Shown here in pieces: positions 22,272 through 33,011 of a DNA stretch of 64,000 nucleotides; positions within the stretch are counted from its first letter, which is position 1; every line of letters starts with the position of its first letter. Origin of the DNA: Cheiracanthium punctorium (taxonomy: Eukaryota; Arthropoda; Arachnida; Araneae; Cheiracanthiidae); contig JAWZYV010013561.1 of the NCBI GenBank assembly GCA_038373885.1, forward strand, positions 45,277 to 109,276, given 5' to 3'. The notes beneath the pieces were generated by a model. That model saw only the letters and a list, made by a program, of their open reading frames with translations. It searched no databases and was not told where the DNA came from. The position numbers and the translations under genes were made by a program.

Positions 22272-22592
22272 CAAGGGCGGATCCAGAAATTACTCATGGA
22301 GGGGGCGATTTTGTACCTGAAACAGGGGGGTAGAATGCACAAAATCATTTTATAATTAATTAACATAATCAATTATACTAATTAAAGTAATTAATTATTT
22401 TATTGATAAAATCTATATATGAGCGATGATTAAGAAGGACAGGGAGTAGTACCCGCAATACACCCCTTAGAAAAAGGCTACATAATTTTCATTATACTTT
22501 CATAATATATTTTAACGGATTATAACAGATTTTTGGACTTCGCCCAGGAGGGGGCGATCGCCCCCACCGCCCTCCCCTTGGATCCGCGCCTG
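22272..22592. mobile_element. hAT-type MITE (CAAGGGCGGATCC)
   Basis: Ends CAAGGGCGGATCCAG and, reversed, CAGGCGCGGATCCAAGG. The flanking 8-mers tgtttaag and tgtttgtc agree in six of eight bases. Contains 'ggggcgatcgccccc' near the right end. Confidence 0.6.
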
Positions 22593-22609
22593 TGTTTGTC
22601 TTGAAAGTA

Positions 22610-23190
22610 TCAGGTTGTAACGAAAGTTCTCCGCCAAATCTGCTCGAGTCAGCTCATGCGGCACCCAGCGTTTGAACTTGTACATGAAGTTATGTGATGC
22701 ATAGCACGGCTAATGGGCATGGCATTAATGTCTAATTCTTTAGCTAGCTCTCAAGTGGTTGAATACTGATCTTCTTCCACAAGTTCCCTCATCAACAACA
22801 GGTGGCCCTCATCAACATCAGAAAGCCGGCCAGAGAGCTCTGCTCCTTGAATGCCATAGACCCTGTTTTTTAACTTTCAGTACCAAACCTTCACAGTGCC
22901 ATAGGATACAACAGTAGAATCTAAATGACACACATAATTCATTGACATTCTGTAGCACTTTTTGCAACAGAACTGTAAGTAAATGATGGTTCTAATCCAG
23001 TAACGTGATAGTTCCATTTCAGACACCTTGTACTTAATGATAACGATATTTTTTTAACAAAACAGTGTTCTAAAGCAAGTATCTTTCTTTCAAATGACAA
23101 ATATTGTTTGACAAAATATGAGCAAACACACCAACGTGAACTGTTTGCAGATGATATTTGTGGTGGCGGGAAACTTTCGTTACAACCTAA
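22610..23190 (-). mobile_element. mariner element, internally deleted
   Basis: Terminal repeats TTAGGTTGTAACGAAAGTTT (minus-strand start, at 23190) and TCAGGTTGTAACGAAAGTTC (start at 22610), flanked by TA at 22608-22609 and 23191-23192. At 581 bp it is less than half of a usual mariner. It retains only the 5' untranslated region and the DNA-binding half of the gene. Confidence 0.85.
22612..23017 (-). pseudogene. mariner transposase N-terminal domain, decayed
   Basis: From ATG at 23017 (MELSRYWIRTIIY...) the frame gives HTH-domain landmarks: QFCCKKC, STVVSYGTVKVWY, a stop, then GAELSGRLSDVDEGHLL, RELVEEDQYSTT, a stop, and ELAKELDINAMPISRAM. After a frameshift it continues with YKFKRWVPHEL and ADLAENFRYN, which runs into the right terminal repeat. 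The 'SGRPSDVD' linker and the two helix-turn-helix motifs are diagnostic for mariner. All catalytic DD34D residues are deleted. Two stops and at least one frameshift make it dead. Confidence 0.8.
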
Positions 23191-23192
23191 TA

Positions 23193-23602
23193 CTTACTGC
23201 ATAAACAAAGGAAAGAGACGATGATTTCTGAAAATTTAAAAATGTAATAACTTGATGCTTAAAATGAGACATAATCATCGCGTTTTCAAAAATTCAGATG
23301 AACTGAAAACTCCAAAATTACATGCCCATTACATTACCGCAGCGCCTCGCCATAAAGATGGAAAACACATTATGCCAAACGAAAGTTTCTCATACGTTAT
23401 GAGAAACTTTCCAACACAATCGGATTTTTTTTAAAGAAAAATATCAATTCTGCAATATCTTACTCGTTAGTAAATCTTATATGCCGTTAGTGAATAAATT
23501 TGAATTTTAATAAAGAAAATTATTTCTTACTTCTTTATTAATTCGGGCATTAAAATAACATACCCTTTAGCATCGTAAACAAGAAAAGTAAATTACGTCA
23601 AA
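23193..23602. other. AT-rich spacer
   Basis: One 60-codon open frame without domain features. Nothing else visible. Confidence 0.4.
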
Positions 23603-23760
23603 TAATGGCGTAGCGATAAATTTTTCATGGGGGTGGATATACGACTACTGCAACGCTTATATATATATACTATATGCTGTGTGTGTGTGAAGAAAACAAG
23701 TTTTGTAAAACAAAAAATTCCGCATGGGGGTGTTAATTCGCCGCCGTAGCTACGTCACTG
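23603..23760. mobile_element. hAT-type MITE, 158 bp
   Basis: Ends TAATGGCGTAGCGA and, reversed, CAGTGACGTAGCTACGG. Target duplication ACGTCAAA/ACGCCAAA at 23595-23602 and 23761-23768. Contains TATATATATA and GTGTGTGTGTG runs. Confidence 0.7.
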
Positions 23761-24141
23761 ACGCCAAACACATACATTATGAGAAAATTTCCAACATTAA
23801 TAGCTTATTTTTCCATTTATAACTTTACAGGAAGTGCTTAAGGAACGATTAAAAGACGCCATTATCACACAATGTCAAACAACCGACCACCAACGGAGAA
23901 TAAATATTTTCAATATTTAGTGTGATCATTCCAATATTATACCACATTCTGAACAACCTGTATCTTCCATATGGGTATCCAAATAAATTTCATGGTGATC
24001 CATAAAAGCTGTGGTTCGCTGATAGACGACTCAGGTTTCGTTTGTGATATGTTGAAAGTTTGTCGGGTTGCTCCTCAAATCTAGCATTTTGAGCACACTG
24101 GATTTTATATCAAAAATATCGATTATACAATATCTTACTCA

Positions 24142-24296
24142 CATGGGCGCCGACAGAATATTTTCCAGGGGGGACAAAGATTACTTCAATGTATGGTTAC
24201 CATGTTGGAAAGAACAAAAAAGCAAGGGAAAACACTGCATACAAAAATCCAGGTGGGGGGCATTGCCCCCCTTGCCCTTTGCTGCCGGCGCTCATG
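24142..24296. mobile_element. hAT-type MITE, CATGGGCG family, copy 2
   Basis: Ends CATGGGCGCCGACAGAATA and, reversed, CATGAGCGCCGGCAGCAAA. Exact 8-bp duplication cttactca at 24134-24141 and 24297-24304. Confidence 0.88.
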
Positions 24297-24304
24297 CTTA
24301 CTCA

Positions 24305-24690
24305 TAGTGAATAGATTTGAATCTTCCGAAAAATACAATTAAATGATTGAATGTATGTAGGTAAACATAAATATTACAAACAAAATACTAATTTAATTAT
24401 AATAGCTAGCTAGTGATATGACCAAAGAAACAAAAGAAATGTAACACAAAGTGAAAAATCTGTGAACTTTTATCTTGATTCAAAATGACTAGTGGAAGCT
24501 GTCAGGTATTTTTATTAAGGGCTCACTAGTACAACGATTTTTTTTTTCTCACTAAATTATAAAATGTAACTCAATCAGCCTATCAGTAGCAGAATCGTAT
24601 AATTAGTTGGTATAATTAATCGGTGAATATAGAAGGCGCTGAAATGCAACCAAATTAGATTTGGTTGGTCAAAGCAACCGCATGGAGTGA
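24305..24690. other. AT-rich spacer
   Basis: No recognisable feature. Confidence 0.4.
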
Positions 24691-24696
24691 GTGCTA

Positions 24697-24973
24697 ATGC
24701 GTAGCACATTGGTTAAAGCCACTGACATTGGGAGATGGCTCAAGTGGAGGAACAGGGTTCTGACCTCTAGCGGTACCGTCGGTCTAGCAGTCTGGAGTTT
24801 TGGTCGGTTTTGTCCAGATGTATCGTGAATACGCGCTAGATACCCAGAAAAGTCCTCCCCCAAGGCATTTGCCCCCCCCCTGTGTTTGTCCTTTCTCTGA
24901 CGTGGATTTATAAGCGGTTCCTTGTGACAAGCACACAAATCCGAATACTTATTCCAACACAACAACAACAAAA
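24697..24973 (+). repeat. SINE-1 copy with long tail
   Basis: Head 'gcgtagcacattggttaaag' (A-box position), decayed B box 'gggttctgacctc', body 'ctggagttttggtcggtttt' and 'agatgtatcgtgaatacgcg', then a C-run and an ACACAACAACAACAAAA end near 24955-24973, which is SINE-like. Confidence 0.6.
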
Positions 24974-25211
24974 TCGAATGAGTAAATTCCGTTTCCTTGT
25001 CGACCATTTTCGAGAGTATATTGTCTTTCCCCCAAAATGCCGCGATTTAGCGCCATTAAAGCACTATTACGCAATTTACTGTTTCTAGTTTTTCCCAGCC
25101 CTATTTTTATTGTAGTTGCCAATAGCAACTTAGGAATAACCATTTTTTCTTTTTCTTTTTTTTAAGGGGGGGGGGGATGGGGAAGAGCTGTGTTGTTTTA
25201 GATATTTCCAA

Positions 25212-26214
25212 TTGTGATCATATATTTCAGTTACAAATCTAAGCCTCGCCAAGTGCCAACATACACCATTTTGCAAGATTTTTTTCAGGGAATCATTCAA
25301 AGCATTGACTTAACAGCAATCCAAATAAGAAATATCTGCCACTTATATGGTTCGAACGCCAAAAGGTAAAGCAGGCATTTATTTGAAAAGTAACAGCATT
25401 TTTAAAATTATCAGCTATAACAGGGGGTTTTATTCATCGTTAACTCCGGTGTACTAAATGCGAAGATTTCAATTTTCTGAAATTTGGCGGAATTCCCCCA
25501 ACTTAAATGAGTTTACTCAATTTGGCGAGAATTTTGAAGATAGATTGCTTGAAATGCACTAATAACTGCATTATTTCTGCACGGATATTTAAAATTCAAT
25601 GCTGTATATTCTAATAACACCTATACACTTGTTTTCATAAATGCTATTTTCTTAAGCTCTCAGTAAATTACGCCAAGCCTAAAACTGTGCAAACCGCTAG
25701 AACTCACTTTCTCAAAATCGGAACATCAGCCATTTTATTTTTCGCCACACTAAAAAAATTTGCATATTAGGAAATCTTCAATCCTCATTGTTTTGCGGAT
25801 AAAGCATTTCATTCTTGCTCTGATTTCCCATGTGCACACGATATTATAATAAAAAAAATAACCTTATAAATATAAACTAAAAAGAATCCTTATTATTCTT
25901 ATATGTTTACTTTAAGAATTTAAAACAATTTATTCGGCAAAATCGCCACACATGTCAACCACGATGCTTATTTCACACTTTTTTCACTACAAGGGTTACA
26001 ATTACGGAAAGGTTTCTGCGTGGAAAATGTAAAAAATCTCTTAAAATCCGGGAACGGGTGGACTTTCAAAGTTTTAAAGTGGACTATCATTTATTCTATA
26101 TTATTTTACACATCTGTGCAAAATTTCAGGCTGATAGGTCCATTTTTGTGGATTTGTATACTAATCAAATCCACAAACTGACAAACAGAATTTCATTTTT
26201 ATTTATAAGGATTT
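25212..26214 (-). mobile_element. Helitron C, 5' portion
   Basis: Shares about 1 kb with 54775-55763, 56860-57866 and 58235-58803. Landmarks in plus-strand order: 'caaatctaagcctcgccaag', 'aatttggcggaattccccc', 'aaatcgccacacatg', 'gggaacgggtggactttc', 'ttcaggctgataggtcc', 'gaatttcatttttatttata'. On the minus strand the element begins TCCTTATAAATAAAAATG, the family 5' end. The 3' CTAG end is missing here. Confidence 0.6.
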
Positions 26215-26930
26215 AAGGCATGCAATTGTTAAGATAATCTCTACGTACTTCTGTATAAATGGAAAAAAAAAAAAAAAATCTCGGCTGTTCGAGCCTCGTC
26301 AGGGGGAGAGGCCCCTGAACCCCCCTAATTTTTTAGTTTCATTATTGCCATATTAAAACGATATTAAATGACTACGTCATTTTATCGCTCATCTTTCGCG
26401 TATTTCGCCTGGTAACCCAATGTTGAAATTTTTATGAGTGTAACCTATTTATAGAAAAATACATGTGAAGCATATTCTACAGCTTACGAAATATTGTAAC
26501 AATAGATTAAAGCTGTTGTGAACTAATAGTATTTAAATACATGTAAAATTATGTCGCTTTTTATGTCACATTTTTGGACACATTTTTCAATAAAGGGTGT
26601 TGAGAGATAAAATGACATAGTCATTAAAATCTATGTCGTACAGAAATTTACATCGTTAGACCGATCTGCGTAAAATACTGAACTTACATGCAGTATGATA
26701 CTGAAAAATCTCAGATAGTCTCCGAAAATCGTCCGAGTTCCTGCCAATTTTCAATTCCGCACCGTGAGACAAATCCGTTTGAAAATTTTGCATAGGCATG
26801 CGCAAAAAAGTATAGCACTGAACTATGTGGTAAAATATACAGGGTGATCAATTTAAAAGAGCAAAAGTTGCTTTTCTTATTATTCTTATCTGACGAATGT
26901 GGCAACTATTCTAATACTGAAATATAACTG
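26215..26930. other. AT-rich stretch without gene
   Basis: An A-run at about 26263-26277. The 'cgagcctcgtcagggggag' GC patch near 26290-26325 may be a MITE scrap. No frames with domains. Confidence 0.4.
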
Positions 26931-26934
26931 TTAA

Positions 26935-27526
26935 AAATTACTCTGACCATCGCAACCCCCCCCTCTTCCTAGGCATGATAGCTCTTGCGTAGCTTTGCCT
27001 TAACCCTTTGAGGAGCAACCCTTTCCCAATGCTGAAAAAAGGGCAGCCGTTGCTACCGCTCGACTTAACTACCAGCAAGATGGCGGACGATAGAAACGTT
27101 CATTGCGTGCCACAGATCTAGAGACCCTTTATTGACGACAGTTGGCTGTGCCGCACAGCCAGCTGCCTCAAAAAAGGGTCTCTAGATCTGTGGCACGCTA
27201 TAAACATTTCGATCGTCCGCCATCTTGCTGGTAGTTAAGTCGAGCAATGGCAACGGCTGCCATTTTTTACAGCATTGGGCAATCTTTCCAGCTGTTCTCG
27301 CATTCTTCCATTTTTCTGCAAATGTCAGTGCTGTTAAAAATAATTGTGACAATTTCTTTACGGGAAATGACGTGCTAAAAAGTAAAGGATTCTCGTGGAG
27401 CTCTGTCACCCGCAACTATTTCTATAGAAATCAAATCTATTCTTTGTGACTGGCAACAGTCAGAACGTCAGAGTTTGGTGTTCCCAGAGCAGGAACACTG
27501 CGCGTTAAAGGGTTAACACAACACAA
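26935..27526 (+). repeat. SINE-1 tail (variant B) split by a piggyBac MITE
   Basis: The SINE-1 tail 'agctcttgcgtagctttgcc' stops at TTAA (27000-27003). It resumes after the MITE at 27513 with TTAACACAACACAAC. The intact tail is visible at 14579-14610. Confidence 0.6.
27004..27512 (+). mobile_element. piggyBac-type MITE, copy 3 (longest, 509 bp)
   Basis: TTAA at 27000-27003 and 27513-27516. Ends CCCTTTGAGGAGCA and, reversed, CCCTTTAACGCGCA. It keeps the fullest internal palindrome, with arms from about 27065 to 27240 meeting around 'gctgtgccgcacagcc' (about 27147-27162). Confidence 0.85.
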
Positions 27527-27851
27527 CTCCCTAAATCGGTTAATTAGAGCGCGAGTAACGAATTTTCAAAATTCCCATTGAAATCGTCAAAACAATATTA
27601 TTACATTAGGTAATTTTGATTTCCTCTAAATAATGAAAATATTGCCAAGCTGGGTTCATTTTTCGAAACATGTTTTTCGCGCCCTATTTAGCAATTTATC
27701 GCAGAAGTCGCCAACATTGGCAACTTTTGGTGAAACTTTTGAGGGAGGCATGCGATCGTTTTCATTATCGTAAATCATTAACTAATTATATAGTAGGATG
27801 CTATTGTGCTTTGAACGGATACCTGTCTCTGAGCGTAATGCATTGGAATTA

Positions 27852-29393
27852 CACTCATGTCCATAAATTAAGGATAATGAAGTTCAGGCAAAGAAAGAGA
27901 AAGAAGCAAAACAAATTTGACTTATTTGTAAAGTCTATTTATTAAACAAAAAGTAAAGAGCAAAAAAGATGCTATATGTTTGACATAATTAATAAAAATT
28001 GCAAGTTTTACTCCCTTGACCAAATTTCAAAAAAGAACCTATTTACAAAAAACAGTATAACATGGTTAGTAGGATGGTTAATACGGAGTATGTCTCCCGG
28101 ACGATGCAATACAGGCCTGACAACGCCTAGGCATGCTGAGTATCAAATGATCAATCTGATCTTGGGGAATATTACACCACTCATCAAGCAATGCACTCCG
28201 AAGTTCCGGTAGACAGGTGGGAGGGAGTTGACGGGCTGCAATTCGTCGGCCAAGCATATCCCACACATGCTCTATTGGATTCAAGTCCGGTGAGTATGCT
28301 GGCCAATGCATACGGGTGATATCCTCCGATTGAAGGCATTCGTCTACAATGTTTGCACGGTGAGGACGCGCGTTGTCATCCATAAACACAAATTCAGCAC
28401 CCATGGCGCCCCGAAACAAACGTACATGTTGTTCCAGAATGACATCCCGATAGATGTGGCCTGTCATCGTTACACTCTGAACATGCAGGTCCGTTCTGGA
28501 ACCAAGAATAATTCCTCCCTAAACGAGCCATCCTGCACCACCGTTACGGTGTCTTTCAATGGTGTTCTCTTGGTGGTAACGGGTACCTGGCGCTCTCCAG
28601 ATGAATGTCCGGCGAGAATCAGACTCCAAACTAAACCTGGACTCGTCGGAAAACATCACACAAGACCACTGTTGCGGTGTCCACAATGCATGCTCTCTAC
28701 TCCAGGTTAATCGCAGGCGACAGTGAGTTGCGGTAAGTGGAACACATCTGACAGGCCTACGAGCATATAGACCAATGTGCCCTAAGCGTCTGTACACGGT
28801 CTGCCTTGAAACTGTCGTACGGGTAGCTGAAGAGAGCTGACGAGACAGGTCTGATGCTGTACTCCGTCTGTTTCTTTTGGCAGTAACTGCCAAATAGCGG
28901 TCCTCATTCGGCGTTGTAACTCGGGGGCGACCTGTGCTGTAACGTCTACTCACATTTTCCAAGATGATGGTAATCAATCTTCCAAGATGATTACCATCAT
29001 CTTGGAATCGTTGCCAAAGCCTGGAGATGACACTCTGGGCGATTCCAAGTTCCTCGGATACTTCCAGCTGGGTACGTCCACATTCCAGTCGTCCGATAAT
29101 TCTGCCACGTAAAACATCATCCAAATACCTCCTTTGTGCCATAACTATGCGGTTTTTGCACTGAAAGGCTTTCACAGCGCTTGTGAACAATTTTACTTCT
29201 TTGCCACCATTCCTTATATACCCCCTCTCTTACACTCTCGTCATTGTGACGTACCATCCACGCCATCTGGTGGTTTCCTGTAATTTGCATATTCTTCTTC
29301 AAGATGTGTGTGATCATTCCACAGGTGAAATTTTGATTTTAGAGATCAATTTCTGTGTGATTCTGAATTATCCTTAATTTATGGACATGAGTG
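27852..29393 (-). mobile_element. Tc1-like transposon, complete, 1,542 bp
   Basis: Perfect 27-bp terminal repeats beginning CACTCATGTCCATAAATT at 27852 and, reversed, at 29393. They are flanked by TA at 27850-27851 and 29394-29395. The empty site gaaTTAttttgag-like sequence is preserved in duplication copy B near 38227-38239. It carries one transposase gene on the minus strand with a single internal stop. Perfect termini and a nearly intact gene mark it as one of the youngest insertions here. Confidence 0.95.
28078..29142 (-). pseudogene. Tc1 transposase (DD34E) interrupted by one amber stop
   Basis: Transposase that binds the terminal repeats and cuts and pastes the element at TA. The likely start is the ATG at 29142 (MAQRRYLDD); an upstream in-frame ATG at 29190 is probably not used. 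In order: a paired-like helix-turn-helix (LEVSEELGIAQSVISRLWQR), a STGRPR hook, a second HTH (SRQTVYRRLGHIGL), first catalytic D in MFSDESRF, second D in FMDDNARPH, and E in SPDLNPIEH with exactly 34 residues between D and E. One TAG (28519-28521) interrupts the frame after GGAGWLV where the family usually has a tryptophan. There is no frameshift. An 11-residue insertion (HLGRLITIILE) before VSRRYSTGRP is not typical. About 354 codons, close to the family norm of about 340. Confidence 0.93.
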
Positions 29394-29404
29394 TATTTTG
29401 AGTA

Positions 29405-30710
29405 CTAAGGGCCAAGGTCCCCAGACTCGCTACGCTCGCTTTTCGTATGAGGCATTCGGCCCCTAATAAGGCTTATTCCTAAAAAAGACATAATTTCAAC
29501 AGGCAAAACCCGAAGATTGAATCAGATAGAATGTTACTGAGCTACACATTGCTTGGTTCTTGCTTGTTCATTGGTACATAAAAATTTAAACTTCACACTA
29601 TAGTAGACCCCCTCCCCCTCATAACACGGAAGATATTTTGTTATGGGAATCCGTGTTGTACGGATCCTGAACTATACTCCACCTGGAGTGCGGAATCCGC
29701 TTATAATCGCTGGAAAAATTATTTGCACTCCTCAGAAACACAATGATATTTAATGTTGCCATTCAAATTTATATTAATTAGGAGGTAAAGCGTAATAAAA
29801 TCAGAACATCTGTTTCAGCTGTATTTTTAATAATGTGAAACCTATTGGACACCTTGCGAATTTGCCACCCATGGCGATTTTTCATTATTTGGCAACTTGC
29901 GTACATGTAAAGTTAATAAACGGTACGGAACAGATAGGATAGTTTGCCACTAATGGCGACTTTTCATTATTTGGCGATTTACACATGCTCACAACCTATA
30001 AGTACTGTTCCTTTAAGGTTACCGGAAAACCGTTATCCACATTTTCATTTACATAATCGTTTGCAGATTGGCGTACTTAGCACCACGAATTATACCATCT
30101 CGTCGCGCTAGCAAATATCCAAAGTGTACTATAACTGCTATAATGGCATAGTGAACGCCGCCCAATATTTCTACTGGTAGCAAATAATCCAGCTGGACCG
30201 AACCGGCTCTAAAATAATCTGCATTTTAATTATTTTTCATTTTCAAGATATTAGTTATTCTGTTTTGGAAAAACGAATAATCGCTCAGTCTAAACGCCTG
30301 TTGTCTAAGCGAACTTACTAGTATTTGAAAATTGTCAACTTTGTGTAACACATTTTGAGTTACTTATTTCGTATAGTTTATATTTTGGCGTAAAATGGGC
30401 GTAATTCTAACTCATGTTTGTAAATTTCACGCGAATCTAGATACTTGGAAACGCTTTGTTGCAAAGGAATGAATGATTTTATGCCAAATCTGGCAACCAT
30501 GATGTTTATTTTTTTAGTTTCTTTTTTTAATTTATTCTAAAATAATTCGATTTTCGAAATTTAAGTCAGCTTAGCAGGTTCCTCGGAATTTTTCGAATTT
30601 GTGGGCACCTTAGTCGAAATTCAAATCCCCACGGTTTAGGAGAAGATAGGCGAACAAGCTTTTGACAGCGGCGACGACAGCGGCCCTTACTTTTTTTTAG
30701 AATAGAGAGA
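29405..30710 (-). mobile_element. Non-autonomous Helitron B, copy 2
   Basis: Homologous to 10838-12092 end to end, with about 60 extra bases near 29571-29630. On the minus strand it starts TCTCTCTATTCT and ends CCTTGGCCCTTAG. The terminal CTAG has changed to TTAG and the 3' hairpin is decayed. It is inserted between A (29404) and T (30711). Copy B of the duplication shows the uninterrupted target at 38239-38252. No target duplication. Confidence 0.72.
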
Positions 30711-30896
30711 TTCTTGTAGAAGAACTGTTAATGAATGATACACACACTACTTTTGACGGAGAGCTTTATCTTGTAATTCTTAATAACATATACAAGTTTT
30801 CTTCATTTTCAAATACCCGAATATTTCTAAAATACGTTTTCAAGAATGATTGCCCATAGAGAGTAATGCAATGGAAATCTTTTGAATCTTCCTGTA

Positions 30897-31621
30897 TAGA
30901 GCAAGAGCCAGCGACCGCCAGACCTTCGTCATAGTATAAAAGCAGAAACTTTCTCTGCGCATACCCCCCCCCCCCCCCCCCCAACAGAGGTAGGAACAAT
31001 CGGCCACTATAAAGTTTGGATGACCGTGGCTTTGTCAGGTAACAGGTGGCAAAGTTGTATAATATTGCAGAATATTTTCGTCATTTCATAAAGCTTCATT
31101 TTTTTATAGGTTCTTCTTCGCAGTACTAGAAATCACTTTATCCCTTGCCAGACACTTTTCCATCGTGGCAAACCCCCGCCAGACAATCTCAAAGTCTTGA
31201 AAAACGTAATTCTATTACGAGCGCGCTGCAAGAAAGTTCGCGCGTAATAAAGTTCAGAAGTATCAGTATAAAATGTGCTTGGCACTTTGTGACAGCTTGA
31301 CGTATTTCGTCGCGGGAGTTTACGAACACAACAGTTTTCCATGACTTTGAGGTAGTCTGGCGGGGGTTTGCCACGATGGAAAAGTGTCTGGCAAGGGATA
31401 AAGTGACTTCTAGTACTGCGAAGAAGAACATATAAAAAAATGAAGCTTTATGAAATGACGAAAATATTCTGCAATTTTATACACCTTTGCCACCAGTTAC
31501 CTCACAAAGCTACGATCATCCAAACTTTATAGTGTTCCTACCTCTGTTGGGGGGTATGCGCAGAGAAAGTTTCAGCTTTTATACTATGACGAAGGTCTGG
31601 CGGTCACTGGCTCTTAGACTA
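30897..31621. mobile_element. Foldback MITE with arms of about 320 bp
   Basis: Left arm from TAGAGCAAGAGCCAGCGACC; the right arm reversed starts TAGTCTAAGAGCCAGTGACC. The arms remain complementary with few mismatches to near 31190/31340. The middle (about 31200-31330) is unpaired. GTA is duplicated at 30894-30896 and 31622-31624. The empty site (cctgtagaagaac) is intact in duplication copy B at about 38665-38677. The superfamily is unclear: a 3-bp duplication would fit Harbinger or CACTA, but the ends match neither well. Confidence 0.75.
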
Positions 31622-32200
31622 GTAGAAGAACTATAAGTGGTACATACACCATCTTCAATAGAGCACATGGTTACAGTAGTACATAGGAATAAAATATAGA
31701 AATTTCGTAGAAATCTATGCATATCTAGGGGAGTTAGAGCACGGACGGGAAAGACGGACGGACGGACACGCAGCCAAACCGAAATCATGAACACTTTTCA
31801 ACCCTGTTAGAAAAAGTTTAGAACAGTCCGAGTCCAGGATGATCTCAGCGTCCCAGTCAAGCAAAGCTCTACGAGACCACGAAAGTACAAGATCCAGAGT
31901 CGGTATAAACGGCACAGGGTGCCGCTATATCGGTCTCTGACTTTACTCAATCACGATCAAGAGGGATCGCCAGAACCACCCCTTACAACCCGAACCGGCC
32001 AAGTAGCGCTTGTCCCCCCGACACGCCACTACTCGGCACTAACATTACGTTCATATTGAGCATATAAGCGCTGCATTGTTGCGGAATGAGGTTGGTGCTG
32101 TATTGTTGTGACACTACGTGAACGCTATATTGTTGTGACACTACGTAAACGCTATATTGTTGAGAAGCAAATTACATGAACGACCCTTGGACCAGCACAA
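31622..32200. repeat. DINE-like repeat end plus tandem mini-repeat (duplication copy A)
   Basis: Contains GGGAAAGACGGACGGACGGAC at about 31747 and, at 32090-32165, three copies of a roughly 28-bp unit 'cgctatattgttgtgacact'. Open frames here are shadows repeated in copy B. Confidence 0.45.
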
Positions 32201-32206
32201 GCTTAA

Positions 32207-32280
32207 CGGTCTAGGCCGTGGATAAGGCGTTGGACTCGTAACCGGAAGGTTGCGGGTTCGATTCCGGCGTATCGCTAAAG
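32207..32280 (+). repeat. tRNA-like SINE head (Thr-CGT-like), copy A
   Basis: A-box-like 'ctaggccgtggataaggcg', an anticodon-loop-like CTCGTAA, and a perfect B box GGTTCGATTCC at 32255-32265. Anticodon and acceptor stems do not pair properly, so this is a tRNA-derived pseudogene or SINE head and not a tRNA gene. The paralog in copy B is at 39251-39324. Confidence 0.6.
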
Positions 32281-32643
32281 ACTTCGATGCATGTTAAGTC
32301 CGTGGTTACAAAAGTCCTATAAGCCACAGTTTCTTGAACTGTGGGTCGCTGGACCTGCAGCAAGGGTCGCGAAGAATTTTAGCAAATTTGATACAATTAA
32401 AAATAATTATACGACAATTTCGTCTTATGAATGACAACATTTTTGTCTTTAACCACCATAAAATCAAAGTGTCAATGAAATCTAAAAAAATATTGGAGAA
32501 GTTCGTCTAGCGGTATCGGCTGTTTTACCAAGATTTGATAATATAATTAGAAATGAATAAAAACACCCTTCATACTGATACTGAATCGTCGCATTTGCGC
32601 TTTTAGAAGTAAGTGAGTTTTCTCAGTAGAGAACTTCCAAGTG

Positions 32644-32879
32644 CACTGCAAAAAAAAAGTCTCTCAAATTTACAGAAAAGAAACTGCCAGCCAGGACGCC
32701 AGTTTATTTCCTTCTTTTTTAAAGTCTTTCGCAAATTTTACAGATTCTCAGTTTATTTTACTGAAATCTTCCGTATACGGGAAAAAACACGGAAGATTTT
32801 TTTAAAATATACGGAAATAAACTACCGTCCTGGCTGACAGTTTTTTTCTGTCAGTTTAACAGACTTTTTTTTTGCAGTG
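32644..32879. mobile_element. CACTGCAAAA foldback MITE, copy A
   Basis: Both ends start CACTGCAAAAAAAAAGTCT when read inward. Complementarity continues through 'cagccaggac' and 'agtttatttcc', giving roughly 95-bp arms. No clear target duplication. An identical position in copy B (39689-39924) shows it predates the duplication. Confidence 0.75.
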
Positions 32880-33011
32880 TGGCTGCACTTAATGGATAGA
32901 CCAGAATTAATGTTTGAATTGACCCAGATAGTTGAATTTCATTTTTATATTTGTATTAAATTTTGTTATTTAAAATTTTCAGATTGCTATATGTCTTGAA
33001 ATTAAAGTGAA

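Noticed and set aside
28306..28710. 134-codon plus-strand frame opposite the Tc1 transposase
   Set aside because: Antisense shadow of the conserved transposase sequence.
32207..32280. tRNA-Thr(CGT) gene
   Set aside because: A and B boxes are good, but the anticodon and acceptor stems fail to pair and the sequence lies in SINE-like context.
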